Positions 46,595-59,300 of a stretch of DNA of 64,000 bases are shown here, in pieces. The notes under the pieces were generated by a model. The model made no database searches, had not been told where the DNA came from, and saw only the letters and a program-made list of their open reading frames with translations. A program made the translations under genes and the position numbers. How positions within the stretch are numbered: position 1 is the stretch's first letter; the number at the start of each line of letters is the position of its first letter. This DNA comes from Certhia americana (Eukaryota; Chordata; Aves; Passeriformes; Certhiidae), in contig CM031857.1 in NCBI GenBank assembly GCA_018697195.1, positions 52,721,471 through 52,785,470 on the forward strand, in the 5' to 3' direction.

Positions 46595-47927
46595 AATATT
46601 CCTTTCTAACAATGATTTCCTCAGCAGGCATAAGGGACGTTTTTCTCCCCCTACAATTGTTTTGGATCATCCTTTTTGCACATCCAGCCATCCACCTTCT
46701 TTTCAGCAGCCAACCCCACTCAGAGGGAACACATCCCTCCCCCTTTCCCAGGATCGGAGATGCTCATGCCACCCTCTCAGGCAAAGTGCAGTAACCACAA
46801 CTGAGGTATGAAGAGCCCACATGCTGACATTCAGGTGATGGCCTCAAGTTCAGGAGGACAGAGTAGGGAGGTTATCTGGACTTGGATGCCAAAAGCAGCT
46901 GCAGAAAAGGGTGCTCACAGCTGACCACACCTATGTGTGTATTCATGATCATCCTCTGTCAGACTGGCTGACTTGTAGCCCTATCACTACTCTGTTTCAA
47001 TATCTAACCATGATGTTAAGTCTTCTTGTAGATGGGAGAACCATCAATGCTACATTGCAAGCAGATGCCCACATTCTTTTCCCATCACTTAAATATTTTC
47101 AGCTTAAAAAGACTGAATTTTTGGGCTCAGATTGCCCCACCTGGGACACGAGTGACTCCAGCAAGCTGCTCAGGCACTGTGTATGTGACCAGTGCCTGCC
47201 CCATCAACTGCCTAAGCCCTACAGACACTGCTCATTTTAAAGCCGAGAATAGCAGGCAGATGCTCTGGAGAACACTGCCTCTTCCCACAAGGAAGCACCA
47301 GCTCAGGGAGAAATGAAAATCACCTTTTTGATGTATAGAGCAGAGGGAGGCCAGCAATGTTTGTGTACCCCTTGTCAAAGCATGAGGTATCACTAAAAGC
47401 TACTGCCCTTCAGCAGCCCCAGGGAAAGGGGGCTTGGCTTCTTTTGAGAGTGTGTGTAGGTATGTGGCACTGCACAGTTTACACCTGTATCAAAACACAC
47501 TGTCTTCCCATCATCTAATAATGCAATTCATAAAAACAGCTCAGATTTGTTATTCAGCAAGTACAATGGGGAAAAAAAGGACCAGGAAACAGAGATCCCT
47601 TTTCGTATGGATCTAGAAGACAGAAGAAACTGAGACTGCTACTCTAACACAGCACAAGAGGAAAGCAGGCATTTTAACTCTCCCAGTGTCAAATCCTTCT
47701 TGTTTCATTTGGAAAGTAAAAGAATTATTGAATTAGATACATCTAGTTTCCCTTCATATATCTACATTACAGCTCTTTAGGGCATTGCAGAGGGACAAAT
47801 TTTCCTTCCCTCCGCAGCTTCACTTGCAGCTTAAATAATTTTATAAGCCCAGAGCAGTTTGTCCTGAGACTAAGGACAAGATAAGATATGTTTAGCTTAA
47901 ATCCAGATAACCCTGCAGGTCGGTCAT

Positions 47928-48524
47928 TCAGTCAGAAAGAACAGCCAGGAAAATTCTGCAGAACGGTTTGGCATACCCCACATCCACACATAAGCAACAC
48001 GACTCCTTGGAAGACAAGGGGGGAGTGGCCACGAATTTATTGCAGAACAGTCCAAACAAGTCATTCTCAAATGTAATCTCCTCTGGAATCAGTTCTTCCA
48101 AACAAAACTTTGTTTGCACAGTACACGTTCCAGAGTAGGTGTTGACCGGGGGCAGATCCTCAGCTTGCTGACTCCACTGCTCCATCAGCATGAGCACAAT
48201 TCATGCTGGAGTGCCAGACGTGGTACCACTGCTGTCTCCTCAGGAATCAAGCACTAAACAGCAATTTAAATTCACTTTGGTGCGCCCGTGCTTCTGTCAC
48301 CATGGGATGCACTCCCTGCACAGCACAAGTCAGCTCTTTGGCCAAAAGGCCCTGAGCCCAAGGGAACATGGAACACCATAGTCCAGCAAAGCTTTGTACA
48401 TATTCTCCAAATAGAATGAAATATAGCAGGCCACTTCCTCATCTTGCATAGCTCTGACTGCCAAGAACACTTCAGAAAACATGCACAAGGTGTAATGAAA
48501 AGCATTCCAAGAGGAAACAAGCAT
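47928..48524 (-). pseudogene. unassigned coding-like relic, possible decayed retrocopy
   Basis: Two open segments on the minus strand lie in the same frame. The first (48524-48330) contains FHYTLCMFSEVFLAVRAMQD and ISFYLENMYKALLDYGV. The second (48197-47928) contains LPPVNTYSGTCTVQTKFCLE and ITFENDLFGLFCNKFVATPP. Between them the frame has several TGA stops, while a neighbouring frame stays open for about 30 codons. The amino-acid composition looks protein-like rather than random, and no splice sites suggest exons. I do not recognise the parent protein. It may instead be chance open sequence near the WDFY2 3'UTR. Confidence 0.3.
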
Positions 48525-50350
48525 CTAGTTTCCAGGAGAGAAAGTGGGAGGACTGAGAAAACAACTTTGAAGCTGGAAAAATAATAGTAATGTATGAATT
48601 ATGTTTGAAAATATGCTTTAAAATATGCTGTCTAGAAGGGAACCAACAACAGGCTTTACAACCAGGAAACCCAGGGTCATGTTATTTCAGAGAACATGAG
48701 TGCAAAATGCTTCATCACAGGTTATAGGACGCTTAAAAAGAATTTTCCCTGAAAATACATAGCAGTCCTGTGACACGCGCACAGAAGTCCACTCACACTT
48801 TACTGCAGCAGCTCTCTGGACTAGAATTAATGCCATGGATTCATTGAGTTAACCTTTTTATTTTTTTCCCTCAAAAGTGAATTGCTGCTGGGCAAACAAA
48901 GGAAAAGCTTTATTTTATTTTGGCATTCTCTCTCAAGAGACAACACAAGGCTTCTCCAGGTAGCAATATGCTCTGTAGTGGCAAATGTCATGGCCTTCCC
49001 ATTACAGAGGGAAGAAGGTAAGTCCAGAACAAGGCAAGATTGAGTACCACCAATGTGCCACAAGGCCTCCTGAAACAGGAAAGCCTTTAGTCTGGTCTGC
49101 AGTTCTATTCTCTCTACAGCAGTTTCTTTGAAGTGTGTGAGTAATAGCATGCAAAAAAGTAACATGGATTAATGGAATAGAGAGTTGGTTCTTCAAAGAA
49201 GGTTCCTTTGGAAAAAAGGGCTTTTCTAGTTTATTCACCATGACAACATCATTCTAAAAAGGTAATTTTGGTCAATCCAGGTTTTTAAATACTGTTTATT
49301 TTTAAGAGACACTGTAAAGTATGACAACAGGACAACGGGCATCATTCAGCAATATCACTTCTGGGTCTATAGAGGAAATTGTTAAAAACCATTGGCGTTT
49401 TAAAAAATAAATATGACTAATCATATGGAAAACAAAAAAACCAAAATTCATCTTCAACAACACAGACGGATATAAATGCTGAAATGTTGCTGTGCGAGGT
49501 AGAGGTAGAGAGAAACCAGACTTTTCAGATCTAGACCAGTTTTAGATCTGCCCCCCTCCATGCACACACTCCCAAAAGTCCCTGTTGCCAATAATTTCAC
49601 TTGAATCAGACTGTCAGCACTATCAAACTCAAACAAGTCTGTGTGCTCCTTGTCATGTCTGAGCTGGAAAACTACTTCAGTTTTCTGTAGAAATCAGTTG
49701 CTGCATAACCTGACCCCTGGTTCTGCGACTTGTGCAGCAAAAGAAGAGGCTGGAAGATTATACAGACCAATGAATGCTCTCTGGATGATGTCCCTAGGAC
49801 AAGTAGATGGTAGAGCCCTTTAAGGAATTGCAATAGTCCATCAGCTCCTCAGTGATGCACCCAGAGACCATGCCTGGATTTCCTCCTCTGGAGAGAGCAT
49901 GGTCAGCAGAAATATCCCAAACCAACAGGTACTGGCTGCAGGAGGAGCCGATTGCCTTACACAGTCTGTTGACACTGAAAACTCACAGAGGAAGACACAA
50001 CCCAAGAACCCTCTGTACAAAGCAGCAAGTATCTTGACATAGTGAAATATAAAAACTAAAAATTGCACTGCACACAGATTTTTCCAAACAAACTAAAGAC
50101 AACCAAAGTCAGATCATACAAACCGTTAGTTAAAAAAATACCTTCTTGTATATTTTGAGAAGAAATGGAAAGAGTCTTCGTGCAAATGTTCAGCCTGGAT
50201 CAAGCAGAGGACATAAAGTTGTTGTAAACACATTAGTTTCTTTCTCATCTGCCGTATGCACCCAGTGTTATCTATCTTCTGCAGTATAATTAGGGTTAGG
50301 AAATCTGTTTCTTCTGTAAATATCACCTTTCAAGTTCCACTGATGTATCA
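48525..50350 (-). other. probable WDFY2 3'UTR and flanking sequence
   Basis: It follows the WDFY2 stop codon on the minus strand. Candidate AATAAA signals on that strand lie at 49300-49295 and 48862-48857, so the 3'UTR may be about 1.1-1.5 kb. A 112-codon minus-strand frame at 49165-48827 has no recognisable domain. Confidence 0.45.
49295..49300 (-). promoter_or_regulatory. WDFY2: candidate WDFY2 polyadenylation signal
   Basis: TTTATT on the plus strand reads AATAAA on the minus strand, about 1.05 kb beyond the WDFY2 stop. It is the first good hexamer I see downstream; usage is not proven. Confidence 0.4.
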
Positions 50351-50380
50351 TCAAGACACTACTGGTGTCATGTCCCACAG
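50351..50380 (-). CDS. WDFY2: WDFY2 last coding exon
   Basis: After acceptor TTTAACAG the exon encodes LWDMTPVVS and TGA (50353-50351). This completes the WD dipeptide of the last repeat, as in human. It is too short for ORF-based detection. Confidence 0.9.
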   Translation of the reverse strand: MWDMTPVVS

Positions 50381-53300
50381 CTGTTAAATACAATAAAATA
50401 AAACAACATAATGAATAATGGTAAAAGACAATAAAATACAGCAAAAATCTTTAAATAATTTACACCTTTCTACTTTAATTAAGAGAGGCTACATGGCTAG
50501 AGGTGATTGCAAGAAGTCTGAAGAAATTTGATTTAATTTTCCAGCACTTATGTTAGAGTGGTGGAGGTTGACGAAATGACATTCTGTATGTCACCAGCTT
50601 TCACCTGTATGAGCCAGGTTCAGAGCTGGTCTTAAAAGAACCCAAAAAAACTCCCCTTACGTTACTAACTTCAATGATCGGAACAGTCACAACACATTGT
50701 GAGGGTTTTTGTTTTTTTAAATTACTCAAGCTGTTATAACTTAGTCATTATTTTAGCTATTTCTTTATCATGTCTGAGATTACACTGAGATTTGGCATGT
50801 TGAAAAACAGTTCGTCTTCCTCAAGGGAAAGCTACAGTGAGCACTTGTCCCAGCTCCTTCAGGCAGTAACTTCACAAGACCTCCTTGGTCCTTATTGAGC
50901 AGAAATCCCAACCCCAATCCCAAGTGAGAAGTCTCTGGGTGGAAGAAGGCAGGCATGATATTCTGCAGCCACACAGGAGAGGGAAGGGAAATGAAGTACA
51001 GGAGCTAGAGCACATCCCTCACTCCTACCTTAATAACCTTGTCTGTCCCCGAGGTCAGCAGCCATCCCCTGGTGGCATCAAAGTGTACGTGGACAATGTT
51101 GTGCTTACTGTCGTGGAAAGTAGCTGTAGGCGCCCGCCTGAAGAAAGAAATCCAAAAATCAGCAACCAATTTAACTGCAGGATTTCCCCCCAAAATGTTC
51201 TCTATTGAGGAAAGAAGTATTTGACTGCTGCTGTAAGCCATTCATTCAGAAACCACTCTGTAAACTTTGAGACCTTTCTGGCATGAAAGGAACAGGGGTT
51301 CCTCCTGGCTTGATCTTATCCTGCTGAGAAAGCCTAGGGACCACCACGCCATGCTGTTCCCTCCTGGAGCCTTGCACCCACCAGGCCCTTCCAGATGCAG
51401 GTTTCCCCCACTGCAGTGAAGCTGGCTCAGTGTCCACACTTACTCCTCATCCGTGATGGACTCGTGGCAGCTGTCACAGACCCTCACTTCAAACTCGAAC
51501 CCCATCAGTGGGATGGAGGAGCGCTTGGAGCTGCATTTCCCACACACGGCCTTCCCACACTTCCGGCAGTGATGCTGCAGGAGACAACATGCAGAAAGAC
51601 ATCTCAGGACACAAAACCCAGACCAGGTCACTGCTCAGGTCCACTGGCTCTACCATCTTACTCCAGCAAGACAGGATGCAGTTCAGCTCTGCTCCAGACA
51701 CCTCATTTCTCAAGTTTTATGAGCACATGCAGCACTTCTACACCCCTTTAGTAAAAGTCTGCAAAATCTGCAGCCCTCTGCTGCTAGGCAGGGAAACACA
51801 GCAGCATGTTTCCAGCAGACCAGTAAACGTTTCCCAGCACAGCCTGAGTTACAGATGTTTATCCAATCTCACTGAAAACAGCTTTGGTTCCAGCACAATC
51901 TCCAAAAATCGGCTGTAAATTTCTTTCTGTAACTTATATGACTAACAATGAGCTAAGTCCCACATGGCTAAAGTCATGGAAGGCCCCAAATCTACTCAGC
52001 CCAAGGCCTATTACACGCATTTGCTATTGGGATTGATTGGGAAAAACCCCAGTGTCTTCCTTTCAACACAAAATCAAGCCACAGAGGGGAACCCACTGTC
52101 CTACCCCTGAGCACTTTGTGGAAGAACAAAGTACAAATTCTTAAAGCTTTAGGGGGAAAAAGGTTACCAGAATCCATTATGAGACAAAAGCCTAATGACA
52201 CCATGTTAACAAACCAAAGGGCACATACAAACCTGCCTGAGGCCTATTTTCTTACTGTCCCACATTTGCTTGAAGTTCCAGAAGAAAGGCTGGTCACATT
52301 TTTGACAGGAGTCACTATCCAGCCACTCCGGGGTCTGCAATACACACACATAAACATGAAGTGCAAGTGAGCAATAAGCAGAAAAATTTCCAGTGGAGCC
52401 TAGAGGAAAGACAAAAAAGATCTGTTGTGGTGTGGCAGTATGGCCAGCTAAGCTTGATTTAATATCTCTATTTCCACAAGATGCCATTTTCACTGTTGAT
52501 GATGACAAGATGGTATTTGTTCCCTGGGATGTCTTTTTTGGATTCGCTTTGAGATTTGAAGGACATAGGAGGAACAGCTGTCACCCAAATCATGAAGAAG
52601 AGTTTGATAATAAGACCATAGAAACAACCCAATTCTGGAATTAAACATATAAAAATATTTTGTTCGGTCCTGTCTGGACAGCATTTACCATCTGCTATTG
52701 CCTCTGGTGGGAACTGGGGTCAATTAGTAATTCCAATAGCCAAGCAACTCACCTGAAGGGAAAGGGAAGTTATGGGAAATGCTGATGTGGTTGGAGTTTT
52801 ACATGCTCTTTCCTTCTTTAGCACCCTAAGAGAAATTCCTGCTCATGCTACAAATCACACACAGGGATGAGAGAGATGTCATTCACCTGAACAAGCCTAA
52901 GACCCAAACAAACCCAAGCTCTTTTCCCTCATCAACCCATGAAGTTAAATAAATATTAAATATTGTTTAATACTTTGTGAGGAAGTGCTATTAGCAAACT
53001 GCAGTTGTCTTGTTAGAGCAGCTGGTTTCTCACATGTTGCAAATTAAAATGTCAGGAAACACAGCTGAGATTAAGAACTGAAAACAATAGAAAAGCCAGG
53101 CAAAGGTAAGTTAAGGGTGGATTGAGACCCTCAGCACCCCAGAGAGCTTTGACTCCCAGCAATAAAGCAATCACTTGCTTCATATTCTTCTGCCAGTTAC
53201 TCTGAAGGCAGTTCATTCTGCTGGGGAAAATCCTGGTCTTTTCTACCCACAACAGTCCTTCTTTTTAATGCCTACAGATTTGCATCTCTCTATAACTTTC

Positions 53301-56300
53301 CATCTTTTGAGCATTTGAACCCTATAGAGGAAGATAACATTTTGTTTGTGACAAGTAACCACTTTGTAGTCAAACAGAAAGACAGTTTATAGCAGCTTTC
53401 AAACATCTTCTTACAGCTTTTTAAAAACTGAGCTGACAATAAAGAATCAAGGGCTAAAATGGCTTAAGTGACTCTAATGCAATCTCAGTGATGTGGGAAA
53501 GCCTGATAGCAATGAAATGAGTACTAAACACGTATCACATGGAGAAAATTCTTAAATGAGGGCAAAGATACAACAGCAAAAATCCAAAGCCAAAATCCAA
53601 CAGAAAGTGATCTAGGACCCAAAACTAAGGTTTGATATTAAAATCTCAAAGATTCATGTTTTGGGGGTGATTTAGCACCAAGAACACCCTGTTGTGCTGC
53701 TGCTAACAACAAGCCCACATAGCCATAGTCTGGGAAGGCTGTGCACCATTAGCACTGGCTGCTTGGCCTTTATTTAGCTAACACTATTTCTCCTCTATTT
53801 TTTAAACCAGCCTTCTCACAGCATTCCTGCCTATTTGGTGACAAGCCAACCTTAACCCTTACTGCAGCCTTTTAAAGGCAGCAAAAAAAAGGTTTTCATT
53901 TCTGGATGTTCGAGTTGCAGCAAAAAGGAAACACCTGTTGGGAAGAAGGAAACCACTCTGCTTTCATTTCAGTTTAGGAGCTGATGACATACTTGGCCCA
54001 TGGATTAGCAATTAAAGAGAGTCAACTGGAATGCTAACATCCATTAAAAAGGGAGCTCAGTTTCTGCCTATGCCTACATCAGTAGTTTTTTAAAATCAAG
54101 TTTTCCACTTAGCGTTTCTCCTTCCTCAAGGGAGGCACACTCAATCTGTGCAGGCCACAACTCTTGAGAAGCAGCGAAGCTGGTGAAAGCCCATGCTGCC
54201 AAAAGCCTTCCTCTGACCTACCTCCTGCAGGAAGGGGCACAGGTTTGCTGTGACTCCTGGCACCAGGATTTGCCAAGCTCCTGAGCAGGGCTGGTGCCTG
54301 ACTCAGCCAGTACAGAGCTCACTCCCCCCTCTCTGAGTCAGGACTCAGAAATTGCCAAGCGGGGGCAGCTCCCACAGTGCCAAAGACCTGGGGAGCGTTT
54401 TTGCACCCGTTCACATTTGTCGGCAGTGAAGCACAAAAGCAATTAGGAATGTGTAGGTGAAATCTTACTGTCTGGATCAGCAAAGCCATCATTTACTCCA
54501 CTTCTATGTGGTTACACCAGAGGGAAGCAAGACAAGTAGCAGGTGAGATTGAAGCCTTAGTTAAATAACTTCTTATCAAGGAAAAAAAATGCTGGGTTGT
54601 GTTTTTCCAGAGATGACCATGAGCCGCCTTCTTTTACTTTTTTAAAACCAAAATGAATCAATCAGTCCATCCATTTACATCTGAACTGAAATTTCTCATG
54701 ATGTGCTGAAAAACCCAACAGAGCATCTCAATACCTTCCTTACAGAATATCCTTCAGAGCAGTAATGTAATGAGCAAGAGCCATTTAGCAGCCTATTTAA
54801 TACAAGTTTTCTGCCAGGCGATTTCCCCTGTACCATATTATCAAAGCCATGGCATAATTGCTGTATAACAACTGGAGCATTTTCCAGAAACATTTTTAAA
54901 GCTTGGAATGATCTTGTTTAGGTTGAAAGCTGTGCATTTTAGAAAGGCCCCTTTTTCCCAGGACTGCTTCAGACCAAACTGACAAGAACTAAGTATCTAC
55001 CTCCTGCCTCTCAACATCCATGTTCCAGACGACAATTCCCCCATCTGCACCACAGGAGATGAGCTGCCGAGTGTGGTGAGCATAGGAGAGAGACTGCACT
55101 TTATCACTGAAAAAGAAACAAGACAGTTAGCAATCAACCACCTATGGCTACTGCACAAGTGAGCACAGAATATCAATAAAGCAGTACAAAGCATTTGTTC
55201 GTCCGTATGTTTCCCTCCACCACTCATTGCACATGGTATCTATCAGATGCAAATCAGTCTTTGCTGTCAGACTGGGACCAGAATGAGAGTGTTGCTCATC
55301 TGGGCAGCACCCACAAAAGCAAAGACCTGTTCTGATAACTGGTTTTGCTGCTCTTGGGATAGGAGGTTGCAGCTGCACTGGAAAGCCTCAACAGGGTTGC
55401 AGCTTTTGAAAGCACATCTGGATGCATAAACGCAGCCCTGGTAAGATACTTTCTTGGCAGAATGTCAGTAACAACTTGGTTTCATAAATCTCTGCAACAT
55501 CTAGAAATGAATCACTGAGAAACTACTGAAGATTTTCTTTTGACACTAACAAGCATAAGGAGTTTCAAAAATAATGTAGGAATCAGTAAATTGTTCCTAA
55601 GACTTCTCACAGTAAGGTGAAAAATTTAGGTGCTTCTTTTTCTTCTTTTAATGAAAAAAACAACATGGGAGGAACAATTCCACTTAAACCCCAAAGATGG
55701 GCTCACTTCTTCATTAAGAAAGAAATTAAGGCCTCATCTCAGGCTATTTACAACCTGGGAAACAAAGACTATACAACACTGTTATAGAAGAGACAAGATT
55801 GTGAAGATACAGGTACTGAACATACTGTGACTGGAAATCATCCACGATGTTTGGTTTCCTTTGCTACCACCACTTGTCTTGTCTGCCAAAAGGACTTGCA
55901 TGCTAACACATTTATTTGTGCCTATGGCTGAACCTGCAGAGGGGAATGCATTCACGGGAGAGTTTGGGACAAAACTGCCACCCTTCACAGTGCCTGCCTG
56001 CCAACACCAGAGGCACCATCATGATTCATAGGACACTGTGTTGTACAGTTCCAGCTGACAACCATCATACAGATTAAGGTCCAGAGGCTAACTTCACATT
56101 AGAACTAATTTCCACAGCAATAAATCAAGCAGTGATGCATTAGCAGACAATACTGGTAGGGTATGAGGGTGATCTGATAATTTCAGCTAGAGCTCTGCAG
56201 TGCTCTGAATCCCAGAGGCATCCCAATCCCTCAGCAGAGTGCAGCACCACTCAAAAGAAATGCATGAATATGTAAGAAACTGTTAGCTCAAAACCACCAT

Positions 56301-59300
56301 GGGATTTTGTCTCTCCAGACTTGAGCCTGGCATGCAAGTCCCACATATATGCAGACCCAATACTCTGAAACCAGCTTGTTGCATTGCCAGTGTTAAAAGG
56401 TGAGGAGTCACTGCCATAGCGCCATTCTGTTGTATAATCAATGCCCACCACGGGCTTACCCGTCTTCAAAGACAACTGTGGCTATGTGCAAATGTACTTG
56501 CAAAGATGACTCCTCTTTGTACTGAGGAGACGTGAAGGCTGCTACGGTTAAAGGTTAAAGCACATCGCTTAGAATTCAGGCTGTAGGTGAAAGAGCATGG
56601 AGGAAAAGGGGATTAACTGTCCAAGCCCGATGCTCCCTCTAGGGGAAGGAAAGACCTTGACATCTAAAACCCGAGCTCCCTGCAGCTGGACTTATTTGAG
56701 GAGCTTCCCCTTCCCAACGAAGGCACAGGCTCTGGCATAATGCATTCAGGACTACAGATGTGCTCTTCTTCACCACTCTCTGCAGGCTCTTAAAACAGCC
56801 TGTGGGCCCAACACTGGAAAACTTACTATAAGCAAATTATTCCTGTTGTATACGGACCACAGGAAGTCACACCCACAAGCTTGAGGCTTGTGAAGACTGT
56901 AACCTTTGGGCTGTTTGTTTCCAGATGTGGCTTCTGCATTTAGCTTTTCTCCTATAAAAGCAAGAGGAAAGGCTTTGAACGTACTTATGTCCTTGCAGCT
57001 CGATAGCTGTTCCTTTTCTTCCTCCAATATCCCACATTATAATGGAATGATCAGAACTGCCTGAGAATAAAACTCGCTGTATTGGGTCCCAGCAGAGAGC
57101 AGTGACACCACCTGCAATAGGAGCACACACAACAGTCATTTTATTGCAGAAAGTGGAAGATTGGAAGGTAGCTAAATACAAAGATACAACAAAAAATACG
57201 GAGTGATTAAAATGCAGATCTCTTTGGCAAAGACTACGCAACCATGTGCCTACCAGTGGAAAGATAACTGTCTAGAAAAACTACTGAGACCCTATCCTGC
57301 TTTTCTGTGGGCACAGGGCTTCACTGCCATTTGCATGGGTGAATCCACTGAGCAGTAAAGTGTGGAAGAATGATCAGGGTAACTGATCATAACATAACTT
57401 TCTATCTCCATCATTTCCAGAAGACTAAAAAAGAAGCAAGTGTGGCATGCTATGGGCATCTTCTCAGTATCCTAGCACAAGGACTGAACTACATTGTGCT
57501 ATCTTGAGCTATTAGCACTTAGTTAGGGAGGAGGGATATGAAGAAAAAATGCTGAGGAATGACAGCATTTCTTCTATTAGACGGCAGGATCACATCCAGG
57601 GTTGCCCTTTTCAAAGGGTGGTGGGGCACAAGTCCTGTTTACAGCAGTAAAACAAGCATTTGTTTTAGTTTGAGTCTCCCTCTGCTTTAATTAGCAGCTA
57701 CTGATTGTGGCATTTTCTGCCACAGATGTGTTCAGCTCAGAGCTCTGATCACTCTTCTTTTTACCTATATAGCTTCCCTCAGCTGTGGGGACAGTTTAAG
57801 AGCTATGTCCCTTCCATGCTAAGCACTGACACAAGCCATCCTATTGTATCACAGGACAGTCAAACTATCGTGATGCTGAGCACAGATGAAGACCTCCTGA
57901 GCACCTTTCTGGGTCTCCTCCTGAGGCCTTACCTGTGTGTCCCTTAAATGTGGTAACAAGGCTGCAGGACTCTTGCTCTAGTTTGAGGATGGTCACTTGC
58001 CCAGAATGGTCACCAACAAACACATGCCGGGTTTCCACATCAAATCTGAAGGACAGATGCTGAGGAAAACATATTATTTACACAAGCTTTACATTCCTTT
58101 TGTGACTTGCTAATTCTTTTGACATGAGTATACTGCAATCTTGTGAATAGTGCTCCAGTCTCAAGGAGGTATTCAGAGTGTACTTTTAGGCACCTGTTCA
58201 TTTTAGTAATGCTCATACCTGTTCATACTAATAGTGCAGTATCCCTGGGTGAGAAAAACTGAGACAATTCCAGGACACAAGCCGTGGTTTTGTTATGAAA
58301 CACCACTGAAGTAGCCCTTTGCCATAAATATGAGAGTTGCTTCCTCAGGCTTTGGAACTTAAGTGTTAGAGTTGGATGGTATCCACTCTCTCCCTTCCCA
58401 AAATTATACAAAATACAAAGGAGTACTGATTTGAAGCATACAGGACACTACAGAAAAAAAAAAACCAAACCTGGGGTTTTGCCAAATATTTTTGCCAAAC
58501 CTGGTTATGCCAAATATTTTTGCAGTATTTGCCAGTGATTCTCCCTTCCACTGCTTCCATTGCCCTCCACCATCATAACCAGATGACCCAAATCGTCCTC
58601 CAAAAGTTTTAATCAGTCAAAACTGGTTGTTCTCTAGAGAGATTTAGGGAACACAGGGCAAATTTTTGCATCATGCTTTCAAAAATATTTATCAATGAAT
58701 TTAAAAGTAAGTTCAGTCTTTCTGCCATTTAGATTGGCTGACTTACCAGATAATATAAAGCAGGTCCATCTTGAAACAATAATTTTGAGTCAGTATCACT
58801 TCTCATGAACTACCAAAACACACATCATCTATACCACATACACTATGGGGCATTAAAAATTCTGGTTTTGCTAACCTCTGTTTTCAGCCTAAGAGTTTAT
58901 ACCTTTCCATTTCTCTTTTCATTTGCAATAAAGCTGAATTAATATTTCTTTTACTGTCAGGCAGCTGGGGCAGCTCTACGTGAATAAGCCACCTGAGTGC
59001 CATTTCTGGAGTCATTTGCTCTTTAGTTAATCCAAATTTCCAATACATAGTGAGCAGTTCCAGAGTGAAGAACAAGTGCTCATTATTTTATATTAAAGTA
59101 ATTTAATTTTTACCATGCCTATATGCACAGGCACTCTGACCTGATCACCAACCTACTTTTGCTACCATTAATTCTCTGAAGAAAGCATGCACTGCATGTT
59201 TAAATGAAGGCCCTATGCATATTTATTACAATAGCAGACCACAATAGGTTGCAGATCGCCCATTGTGGTGCTCAAAAATGGTTAGACCTAAATATGCCAC

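Larger units (their letters stand above)
39875..47927. other. convergent intergenic region between DHRS12 and WDFY2
   Basis: AT-rich DNA with two antisense CR1 fragments, a 45-bp tandem duplication and an A-run. No gene or RNA was recognised. The hydrophobic 108-codon frame at 45147-45473 is G/T-rich low-complexity sequence and resembles no protein I know. Confidence 0.6.

Noticed and set aside
51508..51918. 136-codon plus-strand frame
   Set aside because: It overlaps the antisense of the WDFY2 FYVE exon, which is well supported on the other strand.
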